Shown here: positions 5,551-12,358 of the stretch, in pieces
How the letters are laid out: every line of letters starts with the position of its first letter
Position numbering within the stretch: position 1 is the stretch's first letter
Source: a virus
Virus record (IMG/VR): IMGVR_UViG_3300013102_000066
Location: 1-26,490 of that record
Reading direction: 5' to 3' (one strand)
Length of the DNA: 26,490 nt
Translations under genes and position numbers: made by a program
Notes under the pieces: generated by a model
Seen by the model: only the letters and a program-made list of their open reading frames with translations
The model's database searches: none
What the model was told of the DNA's origin: nothing

Positions 5551-5780
5551 TTTGCGTTTGTTCCCTCGGTTGTGCCATGCGCCAGCGTCACCAGCGACGA
5601 CACTGCTACGCGTCTCATTTCGCCGTCCTGGTACAGGTTGACGTACAGGCCGCCGCGTCCGCGCTGCTTGCGGAACGGCTTCAGCTCGCCCCGCGTCGTC
5701 GACCGCACCCGACCATCTGGCGTCGCCTGGTAGCGGCCACCGTGGCCGGGGATGTCGGCCCACCGCACGCCGCCGCTCAT
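5547..5780 (-). CDS. NUMOD4-domain protein without HNH nuclease
   Basis: A 77-residue protein whose first half (VRWADIPGHGGRYQATPDGR then VRS) is a clear NUMOD4 motif, a DNA-binding module normally fused to HNH homing endonucleases. The remaining residues (GLYVNLYQDGEMRRVAVSSL) match the conserved strand region that usually precedes HNH, but the frame ends there without HNH histidines. It overlaps both neighbours by ATGA. It may be a domesticated DNA-binding remnant of a homing endonuclease. Confidence 0.75.
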   Translation of the reverse strand: MSGGVRWADIPGHGGRYQATPDGRVRSTTRGELKPFRKQRGRGGLYVNLYQDGEMRRVAVSSLVTLAHGTTEGTNAK

Positions 5781-6082
5781 GGCGTCACGTCCAGCTGCTT
5801 GAACACGATCGCGCGCATGTCCTTCAAGTGCTGTTGCGTCGCCAGCAACGCACCAGCACTGCCGCTGCCCTCACTCGGCCGCAACCCCGCATCCCACAGC
5901 GCGTCAATGAGCGCCTGCGCCTCGCCCGGCTTCATGTACAGCGCCGGGTTAGTGGCCTCGTTTTCGCTGATCGGCTTGAACAACACCGGCACGGCCGCCG
6001 CGAAATCGTTGCCGGCTTCGTCGACGATGGTCAGCGCGATTGCGTTCCGCCGGAATTCGCGCTCCGCGTGGAATTTCAGCAT
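5777..6082 (-). CDS. Conserved phage hypothetical protein
   Basis: A 101-residue protein. The segment GEAQALIDALWDAGLRPSEG, then GSAGALLATQQHLKDMRAIVF, is a pattern I recall from many proteobacterial phage hypothetical proteins of similar size in early regions. No catalytic residues, cysteines or membrane segments are evident. The start overlaps the previous gene by 7 bases and the stop overlaps the NUMOD4 gene by ATGA. Confidence 0.7.
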   Translation of the reverse strand: MLKFHAEREFRRNAIALTIVDEAGNDFAAAVPVLFKPISENEATNPALYMKPGEAQALIDALWDAGLRPSEGSGSAGALLATQQHLKDMRAIVFKQLDVTP

Positions 6083-6411
6083 GACGGCTCTCCCGTCGGC
6101 GTGGCGGCCTCGGTGATCAGCTTTGCAAGCCTGTCGGTGATCAGTTTCACTTCGCTGGCGGCTACTCCGTTGACAACTGAAGATGATTGCGACAGCACAT
6201 CCCGGCGGCCGCTCATGTACGCCAGCAGCTCCCTAGCCCTGTGGATATGGATGGAGCCATCCATTGGACTCTCCGGCATCCGCGCGGCGGCCAGCATGAT
6301 CGCGTCCACCACCCAGTCATGCGGAGTGAACGGCACGCTGAAATAGCTCGGCGGGTTTGCCTTCGCGCACGCCACCGCAATGGAAATTGCTTGATCGCGA
6401 GCAATCCTCAT
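6076..6411 (-). CDS. Hypothetical early protein
   Basis: A 111-residue protein with an N-terminal helix (IARDQAISIAVACAKA) and a Trp/His-containing segment (SVPFTPHDWVVDAIMLAA) that recalls small phage proteins of unknown function. No recognisable motif. Starts with an ATGA overlap on the upstream small membrane protein gene and overlaps the next gene by 7 bases. Family not recognised. Confidence 0.6.
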   Translation of the reverse strand: MRIARDQAISIAVACAKANPPSYFSVPFTPHDWVVDAIMLAAARMPESPMDGSIHIHRARELLAYMSGRRDVLSQSSSVVNGVAASEVKLITDRLAKLITEAATPTGEPSC

Positions 6412-6647
6412 CCCCGCACGCTCCCAACAAAATTAGTGATCTGCCGCTTCACCGCAGCAGGAAGACGCACGCCGGATAGCGTCACCAGGCCATCAACAAG
6501 CCCGACGATCTGCGCCGCTTCAGCCAGCTTTCCGCGCGCGTCCCGCCGTTCCTCGCGCAGCATCCACGCGCTGCACGCCATGCCGATCGTGAACGCGACC
6601 AACACCATGATCCAGAAAAACACCAGGTCTACCGATGTCGTTTGCAT
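6408..6647 (-). CDS. Small single-pass membrane protein
   Basis: A 79-residue protein with one strongly hydrophobic segment (residues 8-30, FFWIMVLVAFTIGMACSAWML) followed by a charged helix (REERRDARGKLAEAAQ) and a basic tail. The Arg-rich flank suggests N-out/C-in topology. ATG 6647 is preceded by GGAG at a suitable distance, and the membrane segment starts near it. The longer frame to 6794 is rejected because it overlaps the next gene. Function unknown. Confidence 0.6.
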   Translation of the reverse strand: MQTTSVDLVFFWIMVLVAFTIGMACSAWMLREERRDARGKLAEAAQIVGLVDGLVTLSGVRLPAAVKRQITNFVGSVRG

Positions 6648-6661
6648 GCTCTTTGCTCCGG

Positions 6662-6928
6662 TTACGCGGAAGACAGCCGCTTCAGTACGTTGTCGGTTTC
6701 GATGCGCACGGCCTCGGCTCGCGCGGCATCGGCAATCTTGGTTTCGGCCTCGCGCAGGATGCCCGCGACGATCACGTCGAACGGACGTCCACATGCGGGC
6801 CGCAACGCGTCGGCATAGGCCGGCAGGGCGACCAGTCGCGCCGAGACAATGGCCGCTTCCACGCGCTCGATTGCGCGCTCGCGTATGCCTTCCTCGATCC
6901 GGTCGGAAAGTGGTTTCAGCGGACTCAT
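6662..6928 (-). CDS. Hypothetical helical protein
   Basis: An 88-residue alanine- and arginine-rich, almost entirely helical protein (SDRIEEGIRERAIERVEAA then a central PAYADALRPACGRPFDVIVA). The ATG at 6928 overlaps the stop of the zinc-finger gene (ATGA), which fixes the start. A much longer frame to 7288 exists but would lie over the zinc-finger gene. Function unknown. Confidence 0.6.
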   Translation of the reverse strand: MSPLKPLSDRIEEGIRERAIERVEAAIVSARLVALPAYADALRPACGRPFDVIVAGILREAETKIADAARAEAVRIETDNVLKRLSSA

Positions 6929-7242
6929 GCGTATTGCCTCGTTTCGTAGCGCTCGCGCATCATGTCGGGCGACAGTGCCGGGTTGTGCGCGCAGTACCCC
7001 CGGCCACGCCAGTGGGGGAAGCTGTAATTTCCGCAGCGGCATGTGTGCCCGCGCTGTTCGCGGCCGTCGGTGCGGTAGATGTCGACGCGATACACGCCCT
7101 TGCCGCAGCTGCGGCATTTCGGCGGGCGCAGGTAGTCGTCCGGATGGCGCGGCAAACGCCGACGCGACTGGCACTCGGCGCGATTGCAGCGGCACGCGTA
7201 GGAGTGCCGGCGCTGCACGAAGGCGCGGAACAGGACACTCAC
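6925..7242 (-). CDS. Cysteine-rich zinc-binding protein
   Basis: A 105-residue basic protein with cysteine pairs in two clusters: YACRCNRAEC near the N-terminus, then CRSCGKG, HTCRCGNYSF and YCAHNP. This suggests one or two zinc-binding folds and nucleic-acid binding. The GTG start at 7242 overlaps the stop of the 38-residue membrane protein (GTGA), matching the coupling seen across this operon. An ATG at 7275 would overlap far more. Family not recognised. Confidence 0.65.
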   Translation of the reverse strand: MSVLFRAFVQRRHSYACRCNRAECQSRRRLPRHPDDYLRPPKCRSCGKGVYRVDIYRTDGREQRGHTCRCGNYSFPHWRGRGYCAHNPALSPDMMRERYETRQYA

Positions 7243-7355
7243 CGGAACCACCGGAAGAAAGCGAGCGCGATCCACACCAGCGCGTCAACGCCCAGGGTAA
7301 GCAGGGCCAGCTGCACGCTTGAGTGGTGCCACCACGTACCGCTGCGGCGGCTCAT
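7239..7355 (-). CDS. 38-residue single-pass membrane protein
   Basis: A short frame (MSRRSGTWWHHSSVQLALLT then LGVDALVWIALAFFRWFR) with one membrane segment and basic residues at both ends. The ATG overlaps the methyltransferase stop (ATGA at 7352-7355) and the TGA overlaps the next GTG start. This double 4-base coupling in a tightly packed operon is the main evidence that it is a gene. Function unknown. Confidence 0.6.
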   Translation of the reverse strand: MSRRSGTWWHHSSVQLALLTLGVDALVWIALAFFRWFR

Positions 7356-8275
7356 GCGGCCGCCTTGAGCGCGGCAATCACGCGCTCGACGCCGACGGGC
7401 GGCGCGGCATTGCCGAGCATGTGCATCGCCATCCGGCCGTTTGTCGGCAGCAGGTAGCCGGCCGGGAACGTCATCGCCTGGCGTGCCTCGTCGACCGTGA
7501 TCATGCGCATGCGGTCGCCGTCGATCACGGCCCAGCGGTCGCGCGTGGTAATCGTGCCGATGGCACGGGCGAGTGATCTGCCGCCGGTGGTGGCACCGTA
7601 GAACGACATCAAGAACCGCTCGCCATGCTGCCGCCGGCCGTTCGCGATCCTCGCCAACGTCTTGACCGCTCTCCCCTTGCGCTCGATCGGCGACCAGCGT
7701 CCGGCGCTGAAGTCGATGATGTCGCTCGCTGGCACATGCGCCAGCTTCGGCAGCTGCAGCGTGAGCGGCGACTTGCTGCGCGTTAGCACGATCACGACGC
7801 GCTCGCGGTTCTGCGGGACGCCCAGGTCCGCGAAGTCGATCACATGGGGCGACACGGCGTAGCCGAGCGCCTGCGCAGCGTCACGCCACGCGCTGTAAAG
7901 CGTCCACTTCAGGAACGCCGGCACATTCTCGACCAGCGCGAATTGCGGCCGATGGCATTCAAGCGCGGAGATAACAGCCCATGCCGTGCTGCGGCACGCA
8001 TCGTGATGCGGGCGTTCCTTGCCGCGAGCCGGTGAGTGCCCCTGGCAGGCCGGCGACGCCAGCAGCAAATCGTGCGCCGGGACTTGCGTCCAGTCGGCTT
8101 GCTGAAGGTCCTGGCACGCGTGCGCGGTGTGCGGATGGTTCTGCGCGTGAATCTGCACGGCTTCCGGCCAGTGGTTCGCAGCCCATACGACGTGCACGCC
8201 TGCCGACTCGGCGCCAGTCGTGAAGCCGCCGACGCCTGCGAACAGGTCGATTGCGCGGAGCTGGCCGGCCATCAT
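7352..8275 (-). CDS. C5-cytosine DNA methyltransferase
   Basis: Transfers a methyl group from S-adenosylmethionine to cytosine C5. With the ATG at 8275 (307 residues) the motifs are: I, LFAGVGG (11-17), for AdoMet binding; IV, SPACQGH with catalytic Cys77 (Ala replaces the usual Pro before Cys); VI, ENV (116-118); VIII, QNRERV (155-160); and X, GNAAPPVG near the C-terminus. The start overlaps the upstream stop (ATGA). A 349-residue frame exists, but its extra N-terminus lies over the upstream gene. No restriction enzyme is adjacent, so it is an orphan methyltransferase, probably protecting phage DNA from host restriction or marking it for regulation. Confidence 0.93.
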   Translation of the reverse strand: MMAGQLRAIDLFAGVGGFTTGAESAGVHVVWAANHWPEAVQIHAQNHPHTAHACQDLQQADWTQVPAHDLLLASPACQGHSPARGKERPHHDACRSTAWAVISALECHRPQFALVENVPAFLKWTLYSAWRDAAQALGYAVSPHVIDFADLGVPQNRERVVIVLTRSKSPLTLQLPKLAHVPASDIIDFSAGRWSPIERKGRAVKTLARIANGRRQHGERFLMSFYGATTGGRSLARAIGTITTRDRWAVIDGDRMRMITVDEARQAMTFPAGYLLPTNGRMAMHMLGNAAPPVGVERVIAALKAAA

Positions 8276-8583
8276 CGCGGCAGCCTCACGACGCGATCGA
8301 TCGCGCCAAACAGCGTGTAAGGCACGTAGCACCCTGCGCGATGGTATCCACGGCGGAATTGCACCGGCATGGACAACGGGTCTCGCACTTTGCCGCACCA
8401 TGCCGCAGTTCGCGCCACGCGACAGACGTTGATCGGCAACGATTCCGTCTCAAGCTCGCGGCGCTTTTCCGCTGTCGTCCATTCGACGCCCTCGACAGGG
8501 CACCGAATCATGCGGAACAACCGGAACGCGCGATGCCAGGTCTTGCGGGCCGGGGATGAACGCTTGCGACGGGCGTTCATCAC
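8272..8583 (-). CDS. Hypothetical basic protein
   Basis: A 103-residue, arginine-rich protein (MMNARRKRSSPARKTWHRAF at the start, ending FGAIDRVVRLPR) with three scattered cysteines. The charge suggests nucleic-acid contact, but no fold is recognised. Both ends couple by 4-base overlaps to neighbours, and it directly precedes the methyltransferase gene, so it could be an accessory to it. That link is inference from position only. Confidence 0.6.
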   Translation of the reverse strand: MMNARRKRSSPARKTWHRAFRLFRMIRCPVEGVEWTTAEKRRELETESLPINVCRVARTAAWCGKVRDPLSMPVQFRRGYHRAGCYVPYTLFGAIDRVVRLPR

Positions 8584-8771
8584 TCGCTCCTGAAGAACGT
8601 AGCTTCGCGGTCGCCTTCGATAGCCATGTAAATGCTCTCGTCGACGTCCGGAAGGGCAATGATCTTCTGAGTGAGTTGGCCGGCAGTGTTCTCGGCTTGC
8701 TCAAGCAAGTAGGCAGCAGCCTCGCTTGCCGATGTTTCGTCGGGCAAGGTGATGGACAGATTCAGGATCAT
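8580..8771 (-). CDS. Hypothetical 63-residue protein
   Basis: A small acidic protein (MILNLSITLPDETSASEAAA then YLLEQAENTA and an acidic C-terminus EGDREATFFRSE) with a beta strand followed by helices. The ATG at 8771 overlaps the upstream stop (ATGA). The longer frame to 8828 is rejected because it would overlap the upstream gene by about 60 bases. Function unknown. Confidence 0.6.
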   Translation of the reverse strand: MILNLSITLPDETSASEAAAYLLEQAENTAGQLTQKIIALPDVDESIYMAIEGDREATFFRSE

Positions 8772-9082
8772 GACGCGCTCCCGACGTTGGCGAGGGCGGC
8801 GCGGACAACATCTTGGATCGTGAGCCACTGGCCATACGCGGGCTCTCTGCCGCTTTCACGCCATTGCGTGATCACGTGGTCTACATCGCGCAGAGCGGAA
8901 GTTGCCTCCGCCACGGCGGCGGTGTCGATGGCATACAGCTTTGTCCCGACAGGCCAGCGGCTACCGTCAGGCTGCTTGCGCAGATTGATGATGCAGTCCT
9001 CGCGAATCTCCGCGACCGGAACCAGCACACCCACCGATCTTCTTTCGGCCTTTGGAGCCTCGATTGCGTTGACGTTTTCCAT
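8768..9082 (-). CDS. Hypothetical protein, first gene of the methyltransferase/kinase operon
   Basis: A 104-residue protein. The middle (RKQPDGSRWPVGTKLYAI) resembles a segment common in short phage proteins of unknown function. No catalytic motif. AAGGGAA lies about six bases before the ATG at 9082. The promoter (9126-9156) carries the TTACGCGCGTAA operator, and the leader contains a 7-bp hairpin (9101-9119). It begins a run of coupled genes down to 4721. Confidence 0.65.
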   Translation of the reverse strand: MENVNAIEAPKAERRSVGVLVPVAEIREDCIINLRKQPDGSRWPVGTKLYAIDTAAVAEATSALRDVDHVITQWRESGREPAYGQWLTIQDVVRAALANVGSAS

Positions 9083-9100
9083 TGCAGGTTCCCTTGTATG

Positions 9101-9119
9101 CGGCCCCGAAGTGGGGCCG
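9101..9119 (-). promoter_or_regulatory. GC-rich hairpin in the operon leader
   Basis: CGGCCCC (9101-9107) and GGGGCCG (9113-9119) form a 7-bp stem with a five-base loop between the operator-promoter and the start at 9082. There is no U-tract, so it is more likely a 5' stabiliser or a translation-affecting structure than a terminator. Confidence 0.5.
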
Positions 9120-9125
9120 ACAGGG

Positions 9126-9156
9126 TTATCCTGCCACCATTACGCGCGTAACGCAA
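9126..9156 (-). promoter_or_regulatory. Promoter with palindromic operator, copy 4
   Basis: On the minus strand -35 TTGCGT (9156-9151) is followed after 18 or 19 bases by AGGATA or GGATAA. ATTACGCGCGTAAC (9139-9152), with the intact 12-bp core TTACGCGCGTAA, overlaps the end of the -35 and the spacer, as at copy 1. The shared extension TATTGCG upstream of both copies strengthens the match. It drives the operon 9082-4721. Confidence 0.65.
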
Positions 9157-9159
9157 TAT

Positions 9160-9429
9160 CTATTGATCCCCGGCATCCTGCGGGGACCTTGCGCCCCGCC
9201 AGATGGCGGTTGCCAGGCGCTCCAACGCGTCCCGCGCCGCCCTGCCTCGCCTACGCTCGATCATGTCCAGGTAGTACCGGCGACGCTCGCGCGTGGGTAG
9301 GCGGAGAATGCCCCGCGCCTCGCATTCAGCCATCCATTCCGGCGACCAGCTGCTAACACTGGTGCCATCGTGCAGCGTGACCATGCGCTCGCCGCGCCGT
9401 GGCGCCACGTTGATCGAAGGCGCGTTCAA
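9160..9429 (-). CDS. Conserved phage hypothetical protein downstream of primase-helicase
   Basis: An 89-residue basic protein (APRRGERMVTLHDGTSVSSW then SPEWMAECEARGILRLPTRERRRYYLDM). This pattern is one I recall from Burkholderia phages and prophages next to replication genes, but its role is unknown. The Arg-rich central helix (RERRRYYLDMIERRRGRAAR) suggests nucleic-acid or protein binding. It starts with an ATGA overlap on the primase-helicase stop, so it is probably co-expressed with it. Confidence 0.7.
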   Translation of the reverse strand: MNAPSINVAPRRGERMVTLHDGTSVSSWSPEWMAECEARGILRLPTRERRRYYLDMIERRRGRAARDALERLATAIWRGARSPQDAGDQ

Positions 9430-11765
9430 AACGGCGACCCGCGACCGGAGCGCGGCGGCATCATCCAGCGCTTTGACCGCTTCATGCCGACCTGCTTTGT
9501 CTCAACGTTGTACTGCGCGACGACGTAAGCGGCTGCCTCGTTAACCTCTTTTTGCGACGGCTTTTCGATGCCGGCCGCTCGCGCGATATCCGTAGCGGAC
9601 ATTGCCGTCGTCCAGATCGTCGGCATGCACTCCCAATCAAATTCCTTGTCGATCAGATCATGCACAGGCTTGCTTGTTTCGTGCTGCTTGTTGTGGCTGT
9701 TCAGCGCGGTCACTTCGTCGGCGTCCAGGTGCCACGACTCGCCTGCATCGAAAAGTGACTTCACTTCAGCCCACACCTGTTGCATGTCGATGGTGTGCTT
9801 GTTGTCCAGCGCTTCCGCATGGATCGTCCACCACCGGGTATTTCCGGTCGGGTCGTGCAGGAATTGCGGGTCGTTGACGCTGGCGAAAAATACCGTTCTT
9901 CGCGCGTACTTCGAATCCGTGCGCGCGTAGGGTCTGCGCAGCGTGTCGCGGTCCTTCGAAATGAATGCCTTCAGCGCGGCGATGTCGGACTTGCGGAACG
10001 TGGCGTCGACCTCACCCAGCTCGACGATCCACTTCGATACGACGGTCATCACGCTGTCTTTGTCGGCGGGGTTGAGAATCAAGCCGTCGGCGATAACGTC
10101 CAGGTCCTTCGGCGCGAGCCGCTTCGCCCAATGCGTCTTGCCCAAGTTCTGCTTTGAGACGAAAGTCAGCACGCCGCGCGCGACAACCCCGTTCGGCGAG
10201 TAGGCGGCAGCCACGGCCGAAATAAGCCACTTGCGCATAAGCGCTTCTTTCAGGCTGGACCCGTCCGGCAGCTCGGTATCATTCTTCGCCGTGACCGTGT
10301 TGAAAAAGTCCTGCAGCCTCGACACACCATCCCACGGCGCCGAGTCGATCCACGTCGCCACCGGGTTGTATTGGTTCGCGTCGGCCAGGCTGCACAGGTT
10401 GCCGTCAAAGCCGCCGACTGGCATGCGCACGCGGTGCAGGCAGTTGTAAATTTCGTTGTAGCTGGCTTCCTTCGCGTTATCCAACGAAGTTCGCAGGCCG
10501 GGGACGATGATTTCAATATCCTTCTTGATCACGTCATAGCGCACGTTCGCGCCGATCCTGCGGAACAGCTCCGCCAGGTTGACCGCCGTCGGCAGCGGCT
10601 TGCCCTTGCCATCGAACTCGGGGAACGGGGTGAACGTGTCGAACGCCTGCACAGTGCGCGGCGCGATGTAGTGGCCGGGGCTTGCCATCTGCGCATCGTC
10701 ATCATCTTCCGGCGGCGCGATCGGGGCCGGCATCGGCGGAAACACCTGCGCCTGCACAACCTCGATACCCTCGCGCGACATCAGGTCATTGAAGTCTGTC
10801 GGCTTGTCGTCTTCATCGTCGGGGTCGATCCACGCGAACTCCGGAAACACCACGCGGGCGCCAACTTCTGCGGCGGCACGGCGTGCGTACGTGACGCCGG
10901 GGTTGTCGACCGGCGATTTCGTCCATTGGTCGTTATCCGCGCAGATGACAAACAGCGCCGCCGGCATTACCTCGCGCCATGACGCGACAACGTGCGGCAG
11001 GTTGTACGCGTCCCAGCAAACCACGACGCACCATCCCGTCGCTTGGTGAATCGTCTCGGCTGTCGCGTAGCCCTCGGCGAAGGCAACAGGCTGCCCCGGC
11101 ACCGGCCGTCCAATGACAAAGAAGCAACCACGCTTGCGGCCGCCGACAAGGAAATCCTTGTCACGACCGAACGCAGAATCTTCCGCAGGGAACACGCCCT
11201 GAAGGGAATAGATTTTCCCCTTCACGTCCATGATCGGAATGATCAGTGTGTTCGCGATCGTGCGGAACACTTCGCCAGCGGTGTTGCGCACCGGCCAGTC
11301 GCAGACGCGCAGGCCATGCGATCGCACGCCCTTGCGGGCAAGGTAGGGATGGTCGTCGCCGTCGACCGGCGCCGCATCGTTCCACAACAGGTTGGCGGTC
11401 TTCGCTGCCGCGCCTTCGCGCGCCTTCTGTGCCTTCTCGCGCTCGATCTGCGCCGCCTCGATCCGGCGGTTAATCTCGCGCTGCTCTTCAGGCGTCAACG
11501 TAGACCTGTCTTTCGCGCACCACGTCACGCTGTGTCCGGTCTTCCAGCTGCCGAACTCGCCGGCCGGGATGCCATCGGCAAATAGGATGTACCAGCCGTT
11601 GCGCGTGCCCTTGCTGTCGCCGTCGACATGGAACCGGCGCGGGTTGCCGTCGGCTGTCGGGCCGACCTCGATACCGCCGCCGCGCGGAAACACCGGAACG
11701 ATGCCAGCGGAGCGCATCGCAGATTCAAAATCGGCGATGATGTCCTTTTCGTTGAACTCACTCAC
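9426..11765 (-). CDS. Toprim primase / VapE-like helicase fusion
   Basis: Replication protein of 779 residues. The N-terminal part contains a Toprim-like catalytic region (FAEGYATAETIHQATG about residues 228-243, with the acidic ADNDQW about 278-283), as in phage primases. The C-terminal half (about 380-760) matches virulence-associated E/superfamily 3-like phage helicases. Its P-loop is SKQNLGKTHW (about 536-545) and a Walker B-like segment is KWIVELGEVD. The usual first Gly of the P-loop is Ser, though GKT is intact. It would prime and unwind phage DNA. It overlaps the HTH gene and the 89-residue gene by ATGA. Confidence 0.88.
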   Translation of the reverse strand: MSEFNEKDIIADFESAMRSAGIVPVFPRGGGIEVGPTADGNPRRFHVDGDSKGTRNGWYILFADGIPAGEFGSWKTGHSVTWCAKDRSTLTPEEQREINRRIEAAQIEREKAQKAREGAAAKTANLLWNDAAPVDGDDHPYLARKGVRSHGLRVCDWPVRNTAGEVFRTIANTLIIPIMDVKGKIYSLQGVFPAEDSAFGRDKDFLVGGRKRGCFFVIGRPVPGQPVAFAEGYATAETIHQATGWCVVVCWDAYNLPHVVASWREVMPAALFVICADNDQWTKSPVDNPGVTYARRAAAEVGARVVFPEFAWIDPDDEDDKPTDFNDLMSREGIEVVQAQVFPPMPAPIAPPEDDDDAQMASPGHYIAPRTVQAFDTFTPFPEFDGKGKPLPTAVNLAELFRRIGANVRYDVIKKDIEIIVPGLRTSLDNAKEASYNEIYNCLHRVRMPVGGFDGNLCSLADANQYNPVATWIDSAPWDGVSRLQDFFNTVTAKNDTELPDGSSLKEALMRKWLISAVAAAYSPNGVVARGVLTFVSKQNLGKTHWAKRLAPKDLDVIADGLILNPADKDSVMTVVSKWIVELGEVDATFRKSDIAALKAFISKDRDTLRRPYARTDSKYARRTVFFASVNDPQFLHDPTGNTRWWTIHAEALDNKHTIDMQQVWAEVKSLFDAGESWHLDADEVTALNSHNKQHETSKPVHDLIDKEFDWECMPTIWTTAMSATDIARAAGIEKPSQKEVNEAAAYVVAQYNVETKQVGMKRSKRWMMPPRSGRGSPF

Positions 11766-11959
11766 GCGGCAGGACCTTCGACGGCCGTCGCGGCAAGCTT
11801 CACGCGCAGGACTTCCAGGGCATGTTCCGGAATGGTGCGGTCGTTACTGCTGCGCCAATTGCGCACGGTCTGCGCGTCACGGTTCAACAGCTCGCCTACC
11901 TGGCGCGCAGTCAAGCCGTGGTCGCGCATGATTCTGTCAAGCTCGGCGGTGCGGTTCAT
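11762..11959 (-). CDS. Small helix-turn-helix DNA-binding protein
   Basis: A 65-residue protein with a Cro/C1-type helix-turn-helix: LDRIMRDHGLTARQVGELLN then RDAQTVRNWRSS (residues 7-38). Its size is typical of phage Cro-like or replication-initiation regulators. Upstream lie the palindrome TATCCCCG-NN-CGGGGATA and a TCCCTSTYATCCTGM element, so it may autoregulate. It is coupled to the primase-helicase gene by ATGA. It is one of few candidates in the window for binding either regulatory element. Confidence 0.75.
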   Translation of the reverse strand: MNRTAELDRIMRDHGLTARQVGELLNRDAQTVRNWRSSNDRTIPEHALEVLRVKLAATAVEGPAA

Positions 11960-11976
11960 GGGCGCTCTGTGTAAGG

Positions 11977-12016
11977 GCAGGATGACAGGATACCTTGTTA
12001 TCCCCGTTCGGGGATA
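11977..12016 (-). promoter_or_regulatory. Composite control region of the HTH/primase operon
   Basis: Two elements are side by side. The perfect inverted repeat TATCCCCG-TT-CGGGGATA (11999-12016) is identical to 2107-2124. ATCCTGTCATCCTGC (minus strand, 11991-11977) is 13 of 15 identical to the copies at 15702 and 19240. The region lies 18-57 bases before the HTH start at 11959 and after the stop of the gene at 12026. The palindrome's right end makes GATAAC on the minus strand, a possible -10. Confidence 0.55.
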
Positions 12017-12025
12017 GTGGGGACA

Positions 12026-12358
12026 TCAAGCGCGGCTTGTCAGATGCCAGCCATCGCACCAGTTGCACCGATACGCCCGCACCGGGATGTACGCGTGCGC
12101 CGCGCGCGCTTGGATACGCTCAAGCTCGGACATGGCTGCCCGCTCGCTGCGAAACCGCTGTTTGTCGCACGCTACGCTGCCATCAGGCAGGCGGTAGCCG
12201 ATGCGTCGCCCATGCGGGACGATCAGCGCGGCACCGGCACGGCGCACAAGCGCGCGCAGTGCCTTGACCCTGTAGCGCGGCCCGTGCAACCGGCAGGTGC
12301 CGCCCTTGTCGCTTACGATCCTCGCGCGACGGCGAGCGAACTCCCCGGCATGCATCAC
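12026..12358 (-). CDS. Hypothetical protein with C-terminal zinc-ribbon-like motif
   Basis: A 110-residue, very basic protein. The C-terminus (RAYRCNWCDGWHLTSRA) is a CxxC-GWHLTS motif I recall from many small phage proteins. With the upstream histidines and Cys in HAGEF/GGTCRLHG it may bind zinc. The ATG at 12358 overlaps the VRR-NUC stop (ATGA). It lies between the VRR-NUC gene and the HTH/primase promoter. Nucleic-acid binding is likely from charge, but the exact function is unknown. Confidence 0.65.
   Translation of the reverse strand: MMHAGEFARRRARIVSDKGGTCRLHGPRYRVKALRALVRRAGAALIVPHGRRIGYRLPDGSVACDKQRFRSERAAMSELERIQARAAHAYIPVRAYRCNWCDGWHLTSRA

Noticed and set aside
6187-7368. Plus-strand open frame of 393 codons opposite the early genes
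   Set aside because: It covers several short minus-strand genes linked by start/stop overlaps, has Arg/Pro/Cys-rich composition typical of an antisense frame in GC-rich DNA and shows no domain.
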